A DNA stretch of 64,000 nucleotides from Rufibacter glacialis (GTDB lineage Bacteria; Bacteroidota; Bacteroidia; Cytophagales; Hymenobacteraceae): assembly GCF_008271745.1 (NCBI RefSeq), contig NZ_VKKZ01000010.1, forward strand, positions 463,677 to 527,676. Reading direction: 5' to 3'. Within the stretch, counting starts at the first letter, position 1; every line of letters begins with the position of its first letter. A model generated the notes under the pieces. It did not search any database. It saw nothing but the letters and a program-made list of their open reading frames with translations, and was not told where the DNA came from. This document shows, piece by piece, positions 50,208-58,789 of this stretch. The position numbers and the translations under genes were made by a program.

Positions 50208-51491
50208 TTATGCTGCCCTGTGGAGCAGGGGAGTGTGCCGGATCTGCAAGGCAGTTCCTTCCAGGATAGCCTTAAGCCTTGTTAGCCTTTCAAAGTGTGG
50301 CAGGGTGGATCGCTTGCCATTGTTGGCTTTGATGTAGGAAATATGGGAGCGGATGAACTGCTGAGGGTCGGTGATCTTCTCCCAAGGAAGCAGCTGGATA
50401 GATTCTGAGGGGAGGGAGGCGTTTTCAAAGAAGCTTTCCAATTCTTCCACGTCCCATGGCTTCAGCTCCTTTACCTGGTAAATGGCAGCCTTCTCGGGTT
50501 TTTCAATAGCGGGTTTAGAGGGTTCAACTTCTTTCTCTACTTTTTCGGATGATATGATTTCCTGCGCAGGTGGTAACGGTACTTCATATGTCCGTAGCTT
50601 TGTTTCTGTTTCTACTAAATCTTTGTATCTAATCTGAGCTTGTGCGCAGTAGTTGAAGAAGGTAGCGATGGTAAAGGTGTTGTTTCCCTTCAGGCAGGCA
50701 TTGTACTGGCGGTCTGTCTTGTGGCTGGAGTAATCCGGATGATACTGGCTCACCAGGTGGAAATAGACCCGGCCGTCTTCTCCAAAGGCATTAGCCAGGC
50801 TGCACCCGATCTCAAACCAGGCTGTGTATGTGCCGGTAAGGTCTGCCCGGTGCCTTTCTATCTCAGCCAGGCATGCATCTACTTTTTCTCTTTCACTCCC
50901 TTTTTCATAAACTCCTGAATAAGTCCTTCTTTCCGGCTTTTCATACATTTGGTAGATAGTAGCCTGGTGGTTGAAATAGGGCTCCTGGTCATAGCTGTAC
51001 CCGCGGAGGCTGGCGACATTCTTAGGGGCGGGATCCAGGACAATGCCGAAGTGGGCAAAGGCCTTCTCTAGGCTCTCAAAGTGCTGCCGGTGCTTCTCCG
51101 GGTAAGCGATAGGGATTAGGCCCCAGAACCCCTTTCCGGAAACAGATAGGCCGCAGTAGGCTACGTTGGGGATATTGCAGATCTGCTGCTTCAGTCCCTG
51201 GTAATTGGTGATGTGGGTGTTCTCCTTCCAGTCAATGTCAAACTGCAGAAAGCCACTGTGTTTGATCAGGTGATCCTGGGCTCTCTGGGTGAAGGTGCCG
51301 GCTGGGGTGATAGCTGGCAGGGTTGCCTTTATCCTATCGCGTTCCTCCTTCGCTTCCAGAGTACGGATCAGCTCTACCTGCTCCCGGTATTTATCCGAGG
51401 TTAGCCACTGTAGCAGGTTCACCTCGGCCGGGTTCTCCGCCGATGTGTAGTTGGCAAAACAACTTACTTGTACGTTTAGTATGCTTTCCAT
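50208..51491 (-). CDS. BT4734/VirE-N-type primase-like protein with PriCT region
   Basis: 427 residues. N-terminal BT4734/BF3469 (VirE N-terminal) domain, about 10-200: FLQFDIDWKEN gives the acidic pair of an AEP-like primase, followed by VAYCGLSVSGKGFWGLIPIA. A PriCT-2-like helical block follows (TAWFEIGCSLANAFGEDGR, about 220-270). The C-terminal third is Glu/Lys-rich linker. Supplies primers for element replication together with the ATPase upstream. The iteron-like repeats at 51498 adjoin its start. Confidence 0.78.
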   Translation of the reverse strand: MESILNVQVSCFANYTSAENPAEVNLLQWLTSDKYREQVELIRTLEAKEERDRIKATLPAITPAGTFTQRAQDHLIKHSGFLQFDIDWKENTHITNYQGLKQQICNIPNVAYCGLSVSGKGFWGLIPIAYPEKHRQHFESLEKAFAHFGIVLDPAPKNVASLRGYSYDQEPYFNHQATIYQMYEKPERRTYSGVYEKGSEREKVDACLAEIERHRADLTGTYTAWFEIGCSLANAFGEDGRVYFHLVSQYHPDYSSHKTDRQYNACLKGNNTFTIATFFNYCAQAQIRYKDLVETETKLRTYEVPLPPAQEIISSEKVEKEVEPSKPAIEKPEKAAIYQVKELKPWDVEELESFFENASLPSESIQLLPWEKITDPQQFIRSHISYIKANNGKRSTLPHFERLTRLKAILEGTALQIRHTPLLHRAA

Positions 51492-51497
51492 TTAATG

Positions 51498-51597
51498 CCG
51501 GTTTAACTGGTTTAAACTAGGTTAATTGGACTGGTTTAGTGGTTTAAGTGCCTATATGTAATAGGCACATTAAACCAGTCTTCAGACCAGTTTAGAG
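51498..51597. repeat. Iteron-like CTGGTTTAA repeats, candidate replication origin
   Basis: Within 100 bp between primase and ATPase genes: forward copies CCGGTTTAAC (51498), CTGGTTTAAA (51507), TAGGTTAATT (51518), CTGGTTTAGT (51531), GTGGTTTAAG (51539) and inverted copies around 51568-51580 and 51585-51597. A hairpin GTGCCTAT/ATAGGCAC is at 51548-51567. Such repeats beside rep genes are the usual signature of an initiator-bound origin; they could also be an operator for the two genes. Confidence 0.5.
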
Positions 51598-52712
51598 TTT
51601 AGTGTGTAATGTGCTTTGGATGTGCCTTCGATTCCTCCCTTTAAAATCATCTCTTTTGATTGATACCATTGCACAAACTCCTTTACTTTATTAGTCCCTA
51701 CCTTAGTGCCTAACTCATCAAGGGTAAGTTTGACCTGATGAACCAGCTCGCCATATTTAAGCTCTGGGCTTTGGGAAAACACTTTCTCAAGTATCCCCTT
51801 GTGCATATCAACATGCACATCAGCTGGCATTAGTGCCTGCCTTCTTTCATTTCCACCTTTTGAAGAATTCCAATGTTCCACTATGGCAGGTAGACCGCAT
51901 TCGTCTATTTGGAAAGCGAAGGGTTCAAAATCTTTATCCCTGCAATACTCGGCCTCCACAATAGAAATCTCATTGTTTTGGGTGTCTTTAGTGATGGACA
52001 GGACACTCTCTGCTTTATTCTGTAGCTCTGTACCCAAATGGCCCCGGGCATTGGTATCCCCTTTATTTTGGTGCAGAACACAGAGGATATGGATGTTCAA
52101 CTCCTCCGTCCATTTGAGCAGCTTGCTAGACATCATGGAAGCCTGTTCCTCATCATTTATAGAAGACACTAAATCCCTGATGCCGTCTATCACCACAAAC
52201 CCAAGGTTAGGCGTGTTGTAAATAGCAAACTCGATGATCTCCAGTCTTTTGGCCGCACCATGCTTCCTTAGGTTGTAGGTGTTGAAATTCAGCGGCCTCT
52301 CTAATCCTGATAAGCGAAGCACCCTCCTGGCGGATTTCTGTGAATGGTAAGTCCCTTGCTCTGTATCAAAGAAGATGACCTCCCGTTGCTCTTCCGGTAG
52401 TGAACCCTGGATGTTGCCCAACACCGCGCTGTTCTTCACCACTGAGGCCAGGAAAGCCGAAACCGAAAAGGTCTTCCTGCTTTTTGCCTTGCCAATCAGC
52501 ATAGAGAAATTACCCCCAGTGGCAAAGGCACTGCCTGAGATCCTGATGAAAACTAGAGGGGCTGGTAATTCAACTTCCAAGTCAACCTTCGCCGCTTGTA
52601 GTAGTCGCAACAATGGAGGAGTGCTAGGGGGATTAAAGACAGAACTGGCCAGATCCGGGGTGATATTCACCTGATGTTGGAATGGTTGCTTGGCGAGTTT
52701 GTCTAAAGGCAT
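51582..52712 (-). CDS. RepA/RecA-like ATPase (replicative helicase loader type)
   Basis: 376 residues from ATG at 52710-52712 (an earlier ATG at 52751 is possible). P-loop variant LIGKAKSRKTF (GxxxxxKT, about 86-96), Walker B GFVVIDGIRDL and the motif HILCVLHQNKGDTNARGHLG typical of RepA-like hexameric ATPases of plasmids and phages. C-terminal winged-helix-like region (YGELVHQVKLTLDELG). With the primase it forms the replication module. Its 3' end reaches into the iteron repeats. Confidence 0.8.
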   Translation of the reverse strand: MPLDKLAKQPFQHQVNITPDLASSVFNPPSTPPLLRLLQAAKVDLEVELPAPLVFIRISGSAFATGGNFSMLIGKAKSRKTFSVSAFLASVVKNSAVLGNIQGSLPEEQREVIFFDTEQGTYHSQKSARRVLRLSGLERPLNFNTYNLRKHGAAKRLEIIEFAIYNTPNLGFVVIDGIRDLVSSINDEEQASMMSSKLLKWTEELNIHILCVLHQNKGDTNARGHLGTELQNKAESVLSITKDTQNNEISIVEAEYCRDKDFEPFAFQIDECGLPAIVEHWNSSKGGNERRQALMPADVHVDMHKGILEKVFSQSPELKYGELVHQVKLTLDELGTKVGTNKVKEFVQWYQSKEMILKGGIEGTSKAHYTLNSKLV

Positions 52713-52767
52713 GTTCTGGGTCTTCAGGTGGGTACTTGGGTGGGTTATCATTCCGGATAGTTTTGGT

Positions 52768-53310
52768 CTAACAGAAAACGTGTGGGTGCCGTATCTTGAC
52801 TACATCTGGAATGAGGGTCAAACCTTTGTTGCCTGCCTCGTCTACCCACTGCCAGGTGTATTTATTTATCTTGATCATCAGGCTCACTTCTGGCGCTGCC
52901 ATGCATCTTTTGCGTTCCCCGGTCTTGGGGTTTACCATGTTATAGTAGACCGCAAAAGCAATCGCATCGGGGTTTTTGAAGGCAAGGTCTTTAAGTGGCA
53001 TGGCAATGTCTTGTGGGTCACCAAGACCTATCTGTGTTGGAGTGCCTTTGTTCCCTTCCACCCGGCCAAACAGCGAGTCTTCCTGAATGGAATATTTCAC
53101 CACCCCCAGGTCTTTGAGAAGGATATGGATCTCGGCCTCCATATATCGGGTGGCTCCTTCATTGCTTTGATAGGCAGGCTTGGGAATATCAAAATAACTT
53201 CCCACCCAGGGAAGCTGGTTGTCTCCCTCTACTGCTTTGGAGTTTCTCAAAACTGGCAGCCTGAAGGAACCCCCATGAGCTGGGGATTTGATTTTAGTCT
53301 TGGTTTCCAT
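52768..53310 (-). CDS. Hypothetical phage protein
   Basis: 180 residues, leftward between HTH protein and ATPase gene. Beta-rich, with AAPEVSLMIKINKYTWQW. No membrane part or known domain; common company of RepA-like genes in Bacteroidetes phages. Could be a single-strand-binding or recombination protein, but nothing shows that. Confidence 0.55.
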   Translation of the reverse strand: METKTKIKSPAHGGSFRLPVLRNSKAVEGDNQLPWVGSYFDIPKPAYQSNEGATRYMEAEIHILLKDLGVVKYSIQEDSLFGRVEGNKGTPTQIGLGDPQDIAMPLKDLAFKNPDAIAFAVYYNMVNPKTGERKRCMAAPEVSLMIKINKYTWQWVDEAGNKGLTLIPDVVKIRHPHVFC

Positions 53311-53375
53311 ATCTTTGTCTTGCTTTTATGATTTAATAATTGGTGAGAGAGACGGCTGCAACCGTCTCTTTTGCA

Positions 53376-53672
53376 TTAGCGGGCAATCCCCAGGAACCGC
53401 CGCACTTCCATTTCTGCCACCCGATAGCCTTTGGACTTCCCCAGGGTAGGGCCAAGTTTGATCTTCCCTTCGTTGATCAGGTTGTCAACTGTGGCTCGGC
53501 AGCACTCCAGGCGTTTGGCGAGTTGAGGGATGGTGTACACCCTGTTCCGGAACTCTTCTTCGGCCAGCTTCCCGGCTAGCTTCTCGGCCGCAAGGTGAAT
53601 CACCTCCTGTTGCCCCTCCTCATTTAGGATAAGCTTTGCCCCGTTGTGCGAAATGATGACTTCTGCTTTCAT
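53376..53672 (-). CDS. HTH_17/excisionase-type DNA-binding protein
   Basis: 98 residues. C-terminal helix-turn-helix and wing: YTIPQLAKRLECCRATVDNL (about 47-66) then KIKLGPTLGKSKGYRVAE, a MerR-like/excisionase pattern. N-terminal strands and a helix. May direct excision or regulate the early operon. Spaced 6 nt from the upstream 113-residue gene. Confidence 0.75.
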   Translation of the reverse strand: MKAEVIISHNGAKLILNEEGQQEVIHLAAEKLAGKLAEEEFRNRVYTIPQLAKRLECCRATVDNLINEGKIKLGPTLGKSKGYRVAEMEVRRFLGIAR

Positions 53673-53678
53673 GTGCTG

Positions 53679-54020
53679 CTATGGGTTAAGGTGCTCTAAT
53701 CTGATAATGAGGCTGAGGATGCGTTCCCTTGCTTCATCCGGGGTGGCATACCAACTGCAGCATGCTTTTAATTTAGTGAGGTAGTATTCCTTCAGGTCTT
53801 CAATCTCCTCGGCAGTGGCAGGCACGTCCCGGAGGTAGATCCCTTTGAGGTAGTCATAATCCTGCTGGTTGATCATCTTCCTATTGGAGAGTTCCTTCCC
53901 CATGAGCAAAAGGGTGCAGGCGGGGTCTTTCATAGCAGAGAGCCGGAGGTCTATCCTTTGCCCGGGTGTCAGGCGCGTCGCGACACTGAGGAGGCCTGTA
54001 GGGCGTTGCTGGACTTCCAT
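53679..54020 (-). CDS. Hypothetical protein sharing a C-terminal motif with its neighbour
   Basis: 113 residues. Helical, with Cys-rich KACCSWYATPD and ending EARERILSLIIRLEHLNP. The neighbour upstream ends EVAEKRIHSLLLKLDHFKP, so the two share a C-terminal unit. 2 nt from that gene. No known domain; could be part of a paired complex. Confidence 0.55.
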   Translation of the reverse strand: MEVQQRPTGLLSVATRLTPGQRIDLRLSAMKDPACTLLLMGKELSNRKMINQQDYDYLKGIYLRDVPATAEEIEDLKEYYLTKLKACCSWYATPDEARERILSLIIRLEHLNP

Positions 54021-54022
54021 GG

Positions 54023-54748
54023 CTAAGGGATGATGGGTTTGAAATGATCCAGTTTCAGCAGGAGGGAGTGAATTCTTTTCTCTGCCACCTCGGGGCTGGA
54101 ATAAGAGGGGTGCGTAGCCATGAGCCTTTCCAGGAACCAGTTAGAGAAAGAAGCCATATACTCAGGCTTCATTTTCTGCCACTCATGGCTGTGCCTGCTG
54201 TTTTTGTCATACCCCCCGCCGGCCTGGTTCCAGATGAAGGCGTAGTTCTCCTTGAAGTCCATCTCTCCGATGCGGTACAGATCCTTGGCCAGCACGACCA
54301 TACGGGCTGTCACGGAGTAAGGAGCGAGGTTTCTCCTGTGGGAGCGGGTACTGCGAAGGTCTTCTAGCCTGGCCCTGAGCTCCTGTTTCTGGAAGTAGGA
54401 GTCCAGCATGCCTTGTAGCCTTTCACGCAGTACCTCCCCTTCCTCGGCGCCCGACTCCTGAAGGCGCTTAAGGAAAAGGCCATAGTCTTTCCTGGAGAGC
54501 CCGGTAAGGGAGGCCAGCTTATCCAGGGCCCTTTTGCCGTGCTTCATGTTCAGGGCCACCATCCGCTTCTCAAAGGCAGCTTCCTTAACTTGCTCTTCCC
54601 TTTTGTGGGCCGGCTTAGCAGTTAATAGAGCACTTTTGATAACTGAATTCCTTGTGTTTGAAGAGTGGAATGATTTGGTTGTGGGTTGAGTGATTGACTT
54701 TTTGAAAGGAGTCAACAATGTACTGCGTTGAATTATTTGGGTATTCAT
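54023..54748 (-). CDS. Hypothetical helical protein, early operon
   Basis: 241 residues. Basic, unstructured N-terminus (about 1-55), then all-helical core (LDKLASLTGLSRKDYGLFL, RERLQGMLDSYFQKQELRA), and a C-terminal region with YAFIWNQAGGGYDKNSRHSH and the shared EKRIHSLLLKLDHF tail. Not recognised. Confidence 0.55.
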   Translation of the reverse strand: MNTQIIQRSTLLTPFKKSITQPTTKSFHSSNTRNSVIKSALLTAKPAHKREEQVKEAAFEKRMVALNMKHGKRALDKLASLTGLSRKDYGLFLKRLQESGAEEGEVLRERLQGMLDSYFQKQELRARLEDLRSTRSHRRNLAPYSVTARMVVLAKDLYRIGEMDFKENYAFIWNQAGGGYDKNSRHSHEWQKMKPEYMASFSNWFLERLMATHPSYSSPEVAEKRIHSLLLKLDHFKPIIP

Positions 54749-54843
54749 GGCTTTGTTTATTTTAGTTAAATGTTTGAATTAATGTAACAATTGGTACTAT
54801 TGGGCGTTAAAAGAGTGTCTGCGGCGTCCTGCCGAACTATCAC

Positions 54844-55125
54844 TTAAGCACCAACTAACTTCTTGAGTAAATTCTCCTCGGCTTCCCGGGCTGCCTTTGT
54901 TTCTGCAGCCAGTTTGATTGCTTCCGAGTAAATCTTATTCCCCTTAATCTCCCCGCTCACTACGTCATAAACCCGTTGCCTGCTTTTCAGGCCACAGCGA
55001 TCACGCAGTATCTTTCCATAGTTTTCTGGCATTAGGTCTTTAAGCCTAGTGGGAGAGGTGTTGCAGCTGGTAGGCATAGGACAAGTATTTGGTGTATATT
55101 TGTTTTTGAGCGATTTGTTATACAA
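54844..55125 (-). CDS. Cro-like small protein of the switch
   Basis: 93 residues from 55125, or 77 from ATG at 55075-55077. Contains a DNA-binding-like helix pair: YGKILRDRCGLKSRQRVYDV (about 36-55) followed by KIYSEAIKLAAETKAARE. First gene of the leftward early operon, divergent from the repressor gene across 74 bp. Role as Cro-type protein is from place and size. Confidence 0.6.
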   Translation of the reverse strand: MYNKSLKNKYTPNTCPMPTSCNTSPTRLKDLMPENYGKILRDRCGLKSRQRVYDVVSGEIKGNKIYSEAIKLAAETKAAREAEENLLKKLVGA

Positions 55126-55199
55126 TTATAAAGTATTGTTTACATACAAACAAAACAAAAGTTTATTTGGAGAAACAATTCTTTAAAAATATTATATAA
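55126..55199. promoter_or_regulatory. Divergent repressor/Cro promoter region
   Basis: 74 bp of very AT-rich DNA between the divergent switch genes. Contains TTTACATACAAACAAAACAAAAG with a TTGTTTnnATACAA-like pseudo-palindrome (ATTGTTTACATACAAACAA). Operators and both promoters should lie here, but I cannot map them reliably. Confidence 0.4.
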
Positions 55200-56102
55200 A
55201 TGACTATAAATGAGCGCATTAAAATTTTGATTAATTTCTACTGTGGTGGTAATAACTCTGCTTTTGCTAGAAAAATAGGTATCTCAGCTCCGTTGGTTGG
55301 AACTTATTTACCGGCTGAAGAAGGAAGTAGTACTAGCAAAAGAGTGAGTGTTCCAGGGTATGAACAATTGTTTAAGATTTTGGAAGCATTCCCAGATGTA
55401 TCGGCAGAATGGTTGATTAGGGGAGAGGGATCAATGTATCTTACAACCTACCAAGCTCAAATTGTAAGCGGTAAAAGTCATAAACAATATATAGAGGGTA
55501 TCACCAAAAATGGATATGTTGATAATCTGCCTTACATGCTTTTGCCTTTGAAGGAAATGAGCGGGAAGGATATTAGAGTTTTTGAGGTCCTTAATATGGA
55601 TTACATAAGGCCACTACACTCTAATTCTTTTGTGATTGCCCAAACTAGTAGCTTTATGAATTCCTTTTTAGTAAAAGGACATCCATATGTGTTTGTTACG
55701 AAATCAACCATATATGTTGGCCGATTCTTGGAAAGGGAGGATAATAAGATATATTCACAGGTGGGTACTCCAGATACTGGAGGGGAGCAAACAAGGAGTG
55801 TGGATGTAGATGAACTTCTTGAACTGTGGGAGGTGAGGTCTGCCATTATATCTAAGTTCCCTCTAAATGTAAAAATTAGTAACGTGGAGACAGCTTCGAC
55901 GGAAGAGTTGATTAATATGAAAGAGTGGTATGAAAAAAGATATCCAAAAATGACAAAAAACGATATAATACAAACCCTTATTGAGCGTGTACGAGAAATT
56001 GATAATCACATAGTAATGCAAGAGATGTCAGTAACTTACCTAAAAAGGGAGAGATCAAATATGCTTTTGTTGATGGATGTCATGGGTATTGCAAGAGAGT
56101 AG
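55200..56102 (+). CDS. Phage repressor-like HTH protein
   Basis: 300 residues. N-terminal XRE-type HTH (about 5-75: NSAFARKIGISAPLVGTYLP, then SAEWLIRGEGSMYL, the usual end of such domains). Middle (about 100-220) resembles an S24/LexA-like beta domain (LPLKEMSGKDIRVFEVLNMD, NSFLVKGHPYVFVT), but the Ser/Lys dyad is not evident, so it may sense a ligand instead of self-cleaving. C-terminal coiled coil (about 240-300) for oligomers. AT-rich gene, rightward, maintaining lysogeny by inference. Confidence 0.75.
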   Translation: MTINERIKILINFYCGGNNSAFARKIGISAPLVGTYLPAEEGSSTSKRVSVPGYEQLFKILEAFPDVSAEWLIRGEGSMYLTTYQAQIVSGKSHKQYIEGITKNGYVDNLPYMLLPLKEMSGKDIRVFEVLNMDYIRPLHSNSFVIAQTSSFMNSFLVKGHPYVFVTKSTIYVGRFLEREDNKIYSQVGTPDTGGEQTRSVDVDELLELWEVRSAIISKFPLNVKISNVETASTEELINMKEWYEKRYPKMTKNDIIQTLIERVREIDNHIVMQEMSVTYLKRERSNMLLLMDVMGIARE

Positions 56103-56136
56103 TACATGATTATGTTAACCGTTCGAACAATTCATT

Positions 56137-56301
56137 CTATAAAGAATCCCTGAACCTCCAGAATACCACAAACACTATCACCAGCAACAACCCCATCAGA
56201 AAGTATCCCCTTCTATCCAGTTTCTCATCTTCCTCTCCACCAAACAACAGGTGGGCCAACTCATCCAGGAAAGCCTTTACAAGTCTCTTCATAACCCCCA
56301 T
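56137..56301 (-). CDS. 54-residue single-helix membrane protein
   Basis: ATG at 56299-56301, TAG at 56137-56139. Amphipathic start (MKRLVKAFLDELAHLLFG), acidic loop (GGEEDEKLDRR) and one strong membrane helix (YFLMGLLLVIVFVVFW). Convergent with the repressor gene, 35 nt after its stop. Possible superinfection-exclusion or regulatory membrane protein; no family recognised. 56302-56591 contains only a GGTTCGAT/ATCGAACC hairpin at 56349-56374. Confidence 0.5.
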   Translation of the reverse strand: MGVMKRLVKAFLDELAHLLFGGEEDEKLDRRGYFLMGLLLVIVFVVFWRFRDSL

Positions 56302-56591
56302 TACGGCCAAGCTTCAAGAATGGCCAATGCTCACCTTCCCCTGGCCCAGGTTCGATCCCATTTGGAATCGAACCAACGTGCACTTGAGTATCAGTGTGTT
56401 AGCCTCTGCCCTTAAAATTACCCAGAGAAAGACTCTGAAGGTTGGTTCGAATCCGCTCGTTACCTCAACACAAGCTATTGTCCGGTTCCTGCGAATCAGG
56501 ACTGGCCTTCCCTTCTATGTCTCCCCAATTCTGGGGAAACCCCCTTGATCCATTTTTCACCTAAACCCCGGCGAGAGTCGGTTGAACAGCT

Positions 56592-57233
56592 ATGCAAAAA
56601 TTACCAGAGCATTTCCTCACTTTAAAGTTTAAGTACAATACTGATGTCCCTACTTCTGATATGCTTGATGATTCGCATGCCGTCGATAAGCTGAAGTGCG
56701 ACATTATTTTACAGCCAATGGATGATCCTAATGGCGCGGTTAAGATTGGGTATATAAAGTTTTATTATTGCAATTTAACCCTAGCCTTAAACAATGGTCT
56801 GAGCTCCTTTTGGGCAGTTGACAACTTCTCAGCGTTAGCCTCATGGTTTATTGATAAGGAAACAGATGATTTGCGAGAAGAAATAAAGAACCAGGTAGGG
56901 GAGGCGTTCTTTGACAATATCTTGTTGGGAGAAGAATTTGTCATCTACCCGGAGTTCAGGGGAAAAGGATTTGGAGAGGAGACATTGAGGGGCCTTGTCA
57001 AGCATTTCGAAGGGAGGTGTGGGTATTTTGCCTTTAAGAGCTTTCCGCTGCAGTGTGAGCCTTTGAAGAGTACTTATAGACCATTTTGGTTCAGAAAAAG
57101 GTTAAGACTTGATGACTTGGTTCAAGATCGTAAGGTGGCGCAAAAGAGTATGAACGCTTTCTATAAAAGGTGTGGTTTTACCGCCCTGAAGAAGGAGCCT
57201 GATTACTTTATTCGTAATATGTGGCCGGTATAG
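56592..57233 (+). CDS. GNAT-like acetyltransferase
   Basis: 213 residues. Acyl-CoA-binding signature in EEFVIYPEFRGKGFGEETLR (about 117-136; R/Q-x-x-G-x-G form RGKGFG) and a late SMNAFYKRCGFTAL strand-helix typical of GNAT C-termini. Alone, rightward, converging on the integrase gene with 16 nt between stops. Substrate unknown; cargo. Confidence 0.75.
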   Translation: MQKLPEHFLTLKFKYNTDVPTSDMLDDSHAVDKLKCDIILQPMDDPNGAVKIGYIKFYYCNLTLALNNGLSSFWAVDNFSALASWFIDKETDDLREEIKNQVGEAFFDNILLGEEFVIYPEFRGKGFGEETLRGLVKHFEGRCGYFAFKSFPLQCEPLKSTYRPFWFRKRLRLDDLVQDRKVAQKSMNAFYKRCGFTALKKEPDYFIRNMWPV

Positions 57234-57249
57234 CGAATTTATGGTTAGC

Positions 57250-58656
57250 TCACTTCTGCCCCAGCCGCTCAAAAGCTGCCAGGGTCTTGGCGAACTGCTC
57301 CCGATCAGCGTTCCTGACATACACCTGCGTGGATCTGGGGTCTTCATGGCCCAGCACATCTTGCACCGTGCGGTCATCGGCCCCGCCCTCAAACAGGTTG
57401 GTCGCACAGGTGGCCCGGCAGCGGTGACAGGCGGCCACTTCCCACTTTTCAAACATAACTTCCACCCTTTCCCCTTTCCGGTACCTTACCCGCTTGATAG
57501 GTGAGTTCACCCCGGCCAGCCGGCATACTTCCTTCAAGGCGTCATTAAGTTTCTGGTTGGAGGGTACTGGTAGGAGTTTCGAGGATCTATCCGCGTATCT
57601 CTCTATGATGGCCAGAGCCTCCTCATCTAAGGCCACCCGGCAAGGGTCTTGCCTGCGTTTACCATTCTTTATCTGGTAGTACTCTAATACCTTAATCTGG
57701 CGCCCATCAGGCAAATCAAAGGTATGCAGGTCGCTCTTCTCCAGGTTCTTCAGGTCTGAGTGGCGAGGGCCGGTCTTGAACATGAACAGCATGAGGTCGC
57801 GGGCAAGGGCAAGGGTTTCCCGTCTTGTGCGCTCATTCTGCGCCCGCAGTTCCTTGGGTTTGGCGCCATCCTTCTTCGGCAGGGTCATAAGCTGCTCCTT
57901 TGGCATCTGCTCAGGATTGAAGGCCCTGATTAACGTTTGCTCTTCTTTCGTGAAGACAATCCCCCTGGAGCCTCTGGTGCGTTTAATTTTGAGCCACTTC
58001 CCAGAAGTGCTAATCCCGGCCTGTGCCAGAACGCTCCTGATAAACCCTATGTGTTTGTTGGCGGTGGAATCAAATATTTCTTCCTCCTCTGCAAGGTAGT
58101 CCCGGTAGTCGGCAATGAATTCCTCTGTTATCTTCTCAGCGGTAAAGGGGCTCCCATAGAAAGCCTCCAGATGTTCCAGTACCCGGGCTCCATGCCGGAT
58201 GTGTTTGTCAGAAAGCTCTGTTCGGTTATTCTTTGCCCATATCTCGTACCAATCCCGGAAGGTAACAGGCTTTCTTTCCATTACCTTGCCGGTGGCACCT
58301 GTTTTAGACTTGTCCTTGGCGATCAACTTCTCTGGGGCTATGTCAGCCAGCACAGACTGCTTTAGTTCGGTGGGAGACACCGGGGTACGGTTCACCCGGG
58401 CTATCTCCAGCTGTTGGCCTACTACCAACTCAAAGCGGCGCAAGTGGTTGTTGATCACCTTGGCGTCCTTTTGTTTGGTGCCCACCTTTTGCCCCTCCTT
58501 GCTGAAATGCTCTGCAAGGCAGGAGTATCCGGTAGACATCCGGAGCTCATGGCGGTCGCTGGAAGAGTCCCTCAGCCAGGGAGAACGGATCTCTGCATAG
58601 ATGGCCTGTTCGCCGTTCTTGTTGACTTTGGTGTGCAGGTAGAAGCGAGTCTCCAT
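57250..58656 (-). CDS. int: Tyrosine site-specific integrase
   Basis: 468 residues. N-terminal Arm-DNA-binding strand domain, SAM-like core-binding domain (about 130-225: TFRDWYEIWAKNNR, KHIRHGARVLEHLEAFYG) and a complete catalytic domain. Catalytic residues: Arg in KTGPRHSDL (about 296), H411-x-x-R414 in CHRCRATC, His437 in LGHEDPR and nucleophile Tyr446 in QVYVR. It catalyses integration at tRNA-Leu. Start codon ATG at 58654-58656, immediately beside the arm-like repeats at 58661-58698. Confidence 0.92.
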   Translation of the reverse strand: METRFYLHTKVNKNGEQAIYAEIRSPWLRDSSSDRHELRMSTGYSCLAEHFSKEGQKVGTKQKDAKVINNHLRRFELVVGQQLEIARVNRTPVSPTELKQSVLADIAPEKLIAKDKSKTGATGKVMERKPVTFRDWYEIWAKNNRTELSDKHIRHGARVLEHLEAFYGSPFTAEKITEEFIADYRDYLAEEEEIFDSTANKHIGFIRSVLAQAGISTSGKWLKIKRTRGSRGIVFTKEEQTLIRAFNPEQMPKEQLMTLPKKDGAKPKELRAQNERTRRETLALARDLMLFMFKTGPRHSDLKNLEKSDLHTFDLPDGRQIKVLEYYQIKNGKRRQDPCRVALDEEALAIIERYADRSSKLLPVPSNQKLNDALKEVCRLAGVNSPIKRVRYRKGERVEVMFEKWEVAACHRCRATCATNLFEGGADDRTVQDVLGHEDPRSTQVYVRNADREQFAKTLAAFERLGQK

Positions 58657-58660
58657 GTCG

Positions 58661-58698
58661 GTGTGCGTGGAAAGTGTGCGTAATGGTGTGCGTGAATG
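58661..58698 (+). repeat. Probable integrase arm sites, right
   Basis: Three GTGTGCGT words: GTGTGCGTGG (58661), AGTGTGCGTAAT (58673) and GGTGTGCGTGAATG (58685). The last two match the left repeat at 34411-34436 in the same orientation. They lie just upstream of int and could also control it. Confidence 0.55.
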
Positions 58699-58789
58699 GA
58701 TAGGTATTGATGCTAAAGTATGAATAAAAAAGGCGTATCGAAAGCTCTTGAAGAGGTTTTGTTTCCTATTGATTCCTATAGAGTTAAAA

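Noticed and set aside
56325-56480. tRNA-like sequence with GGTTCGAATCC words
   Set aside because: The T-arm-like words have no matching acceptor, D or anticodon stems in either orientation; only a GGTTCGAT/ATCGAACC hairpin is real.
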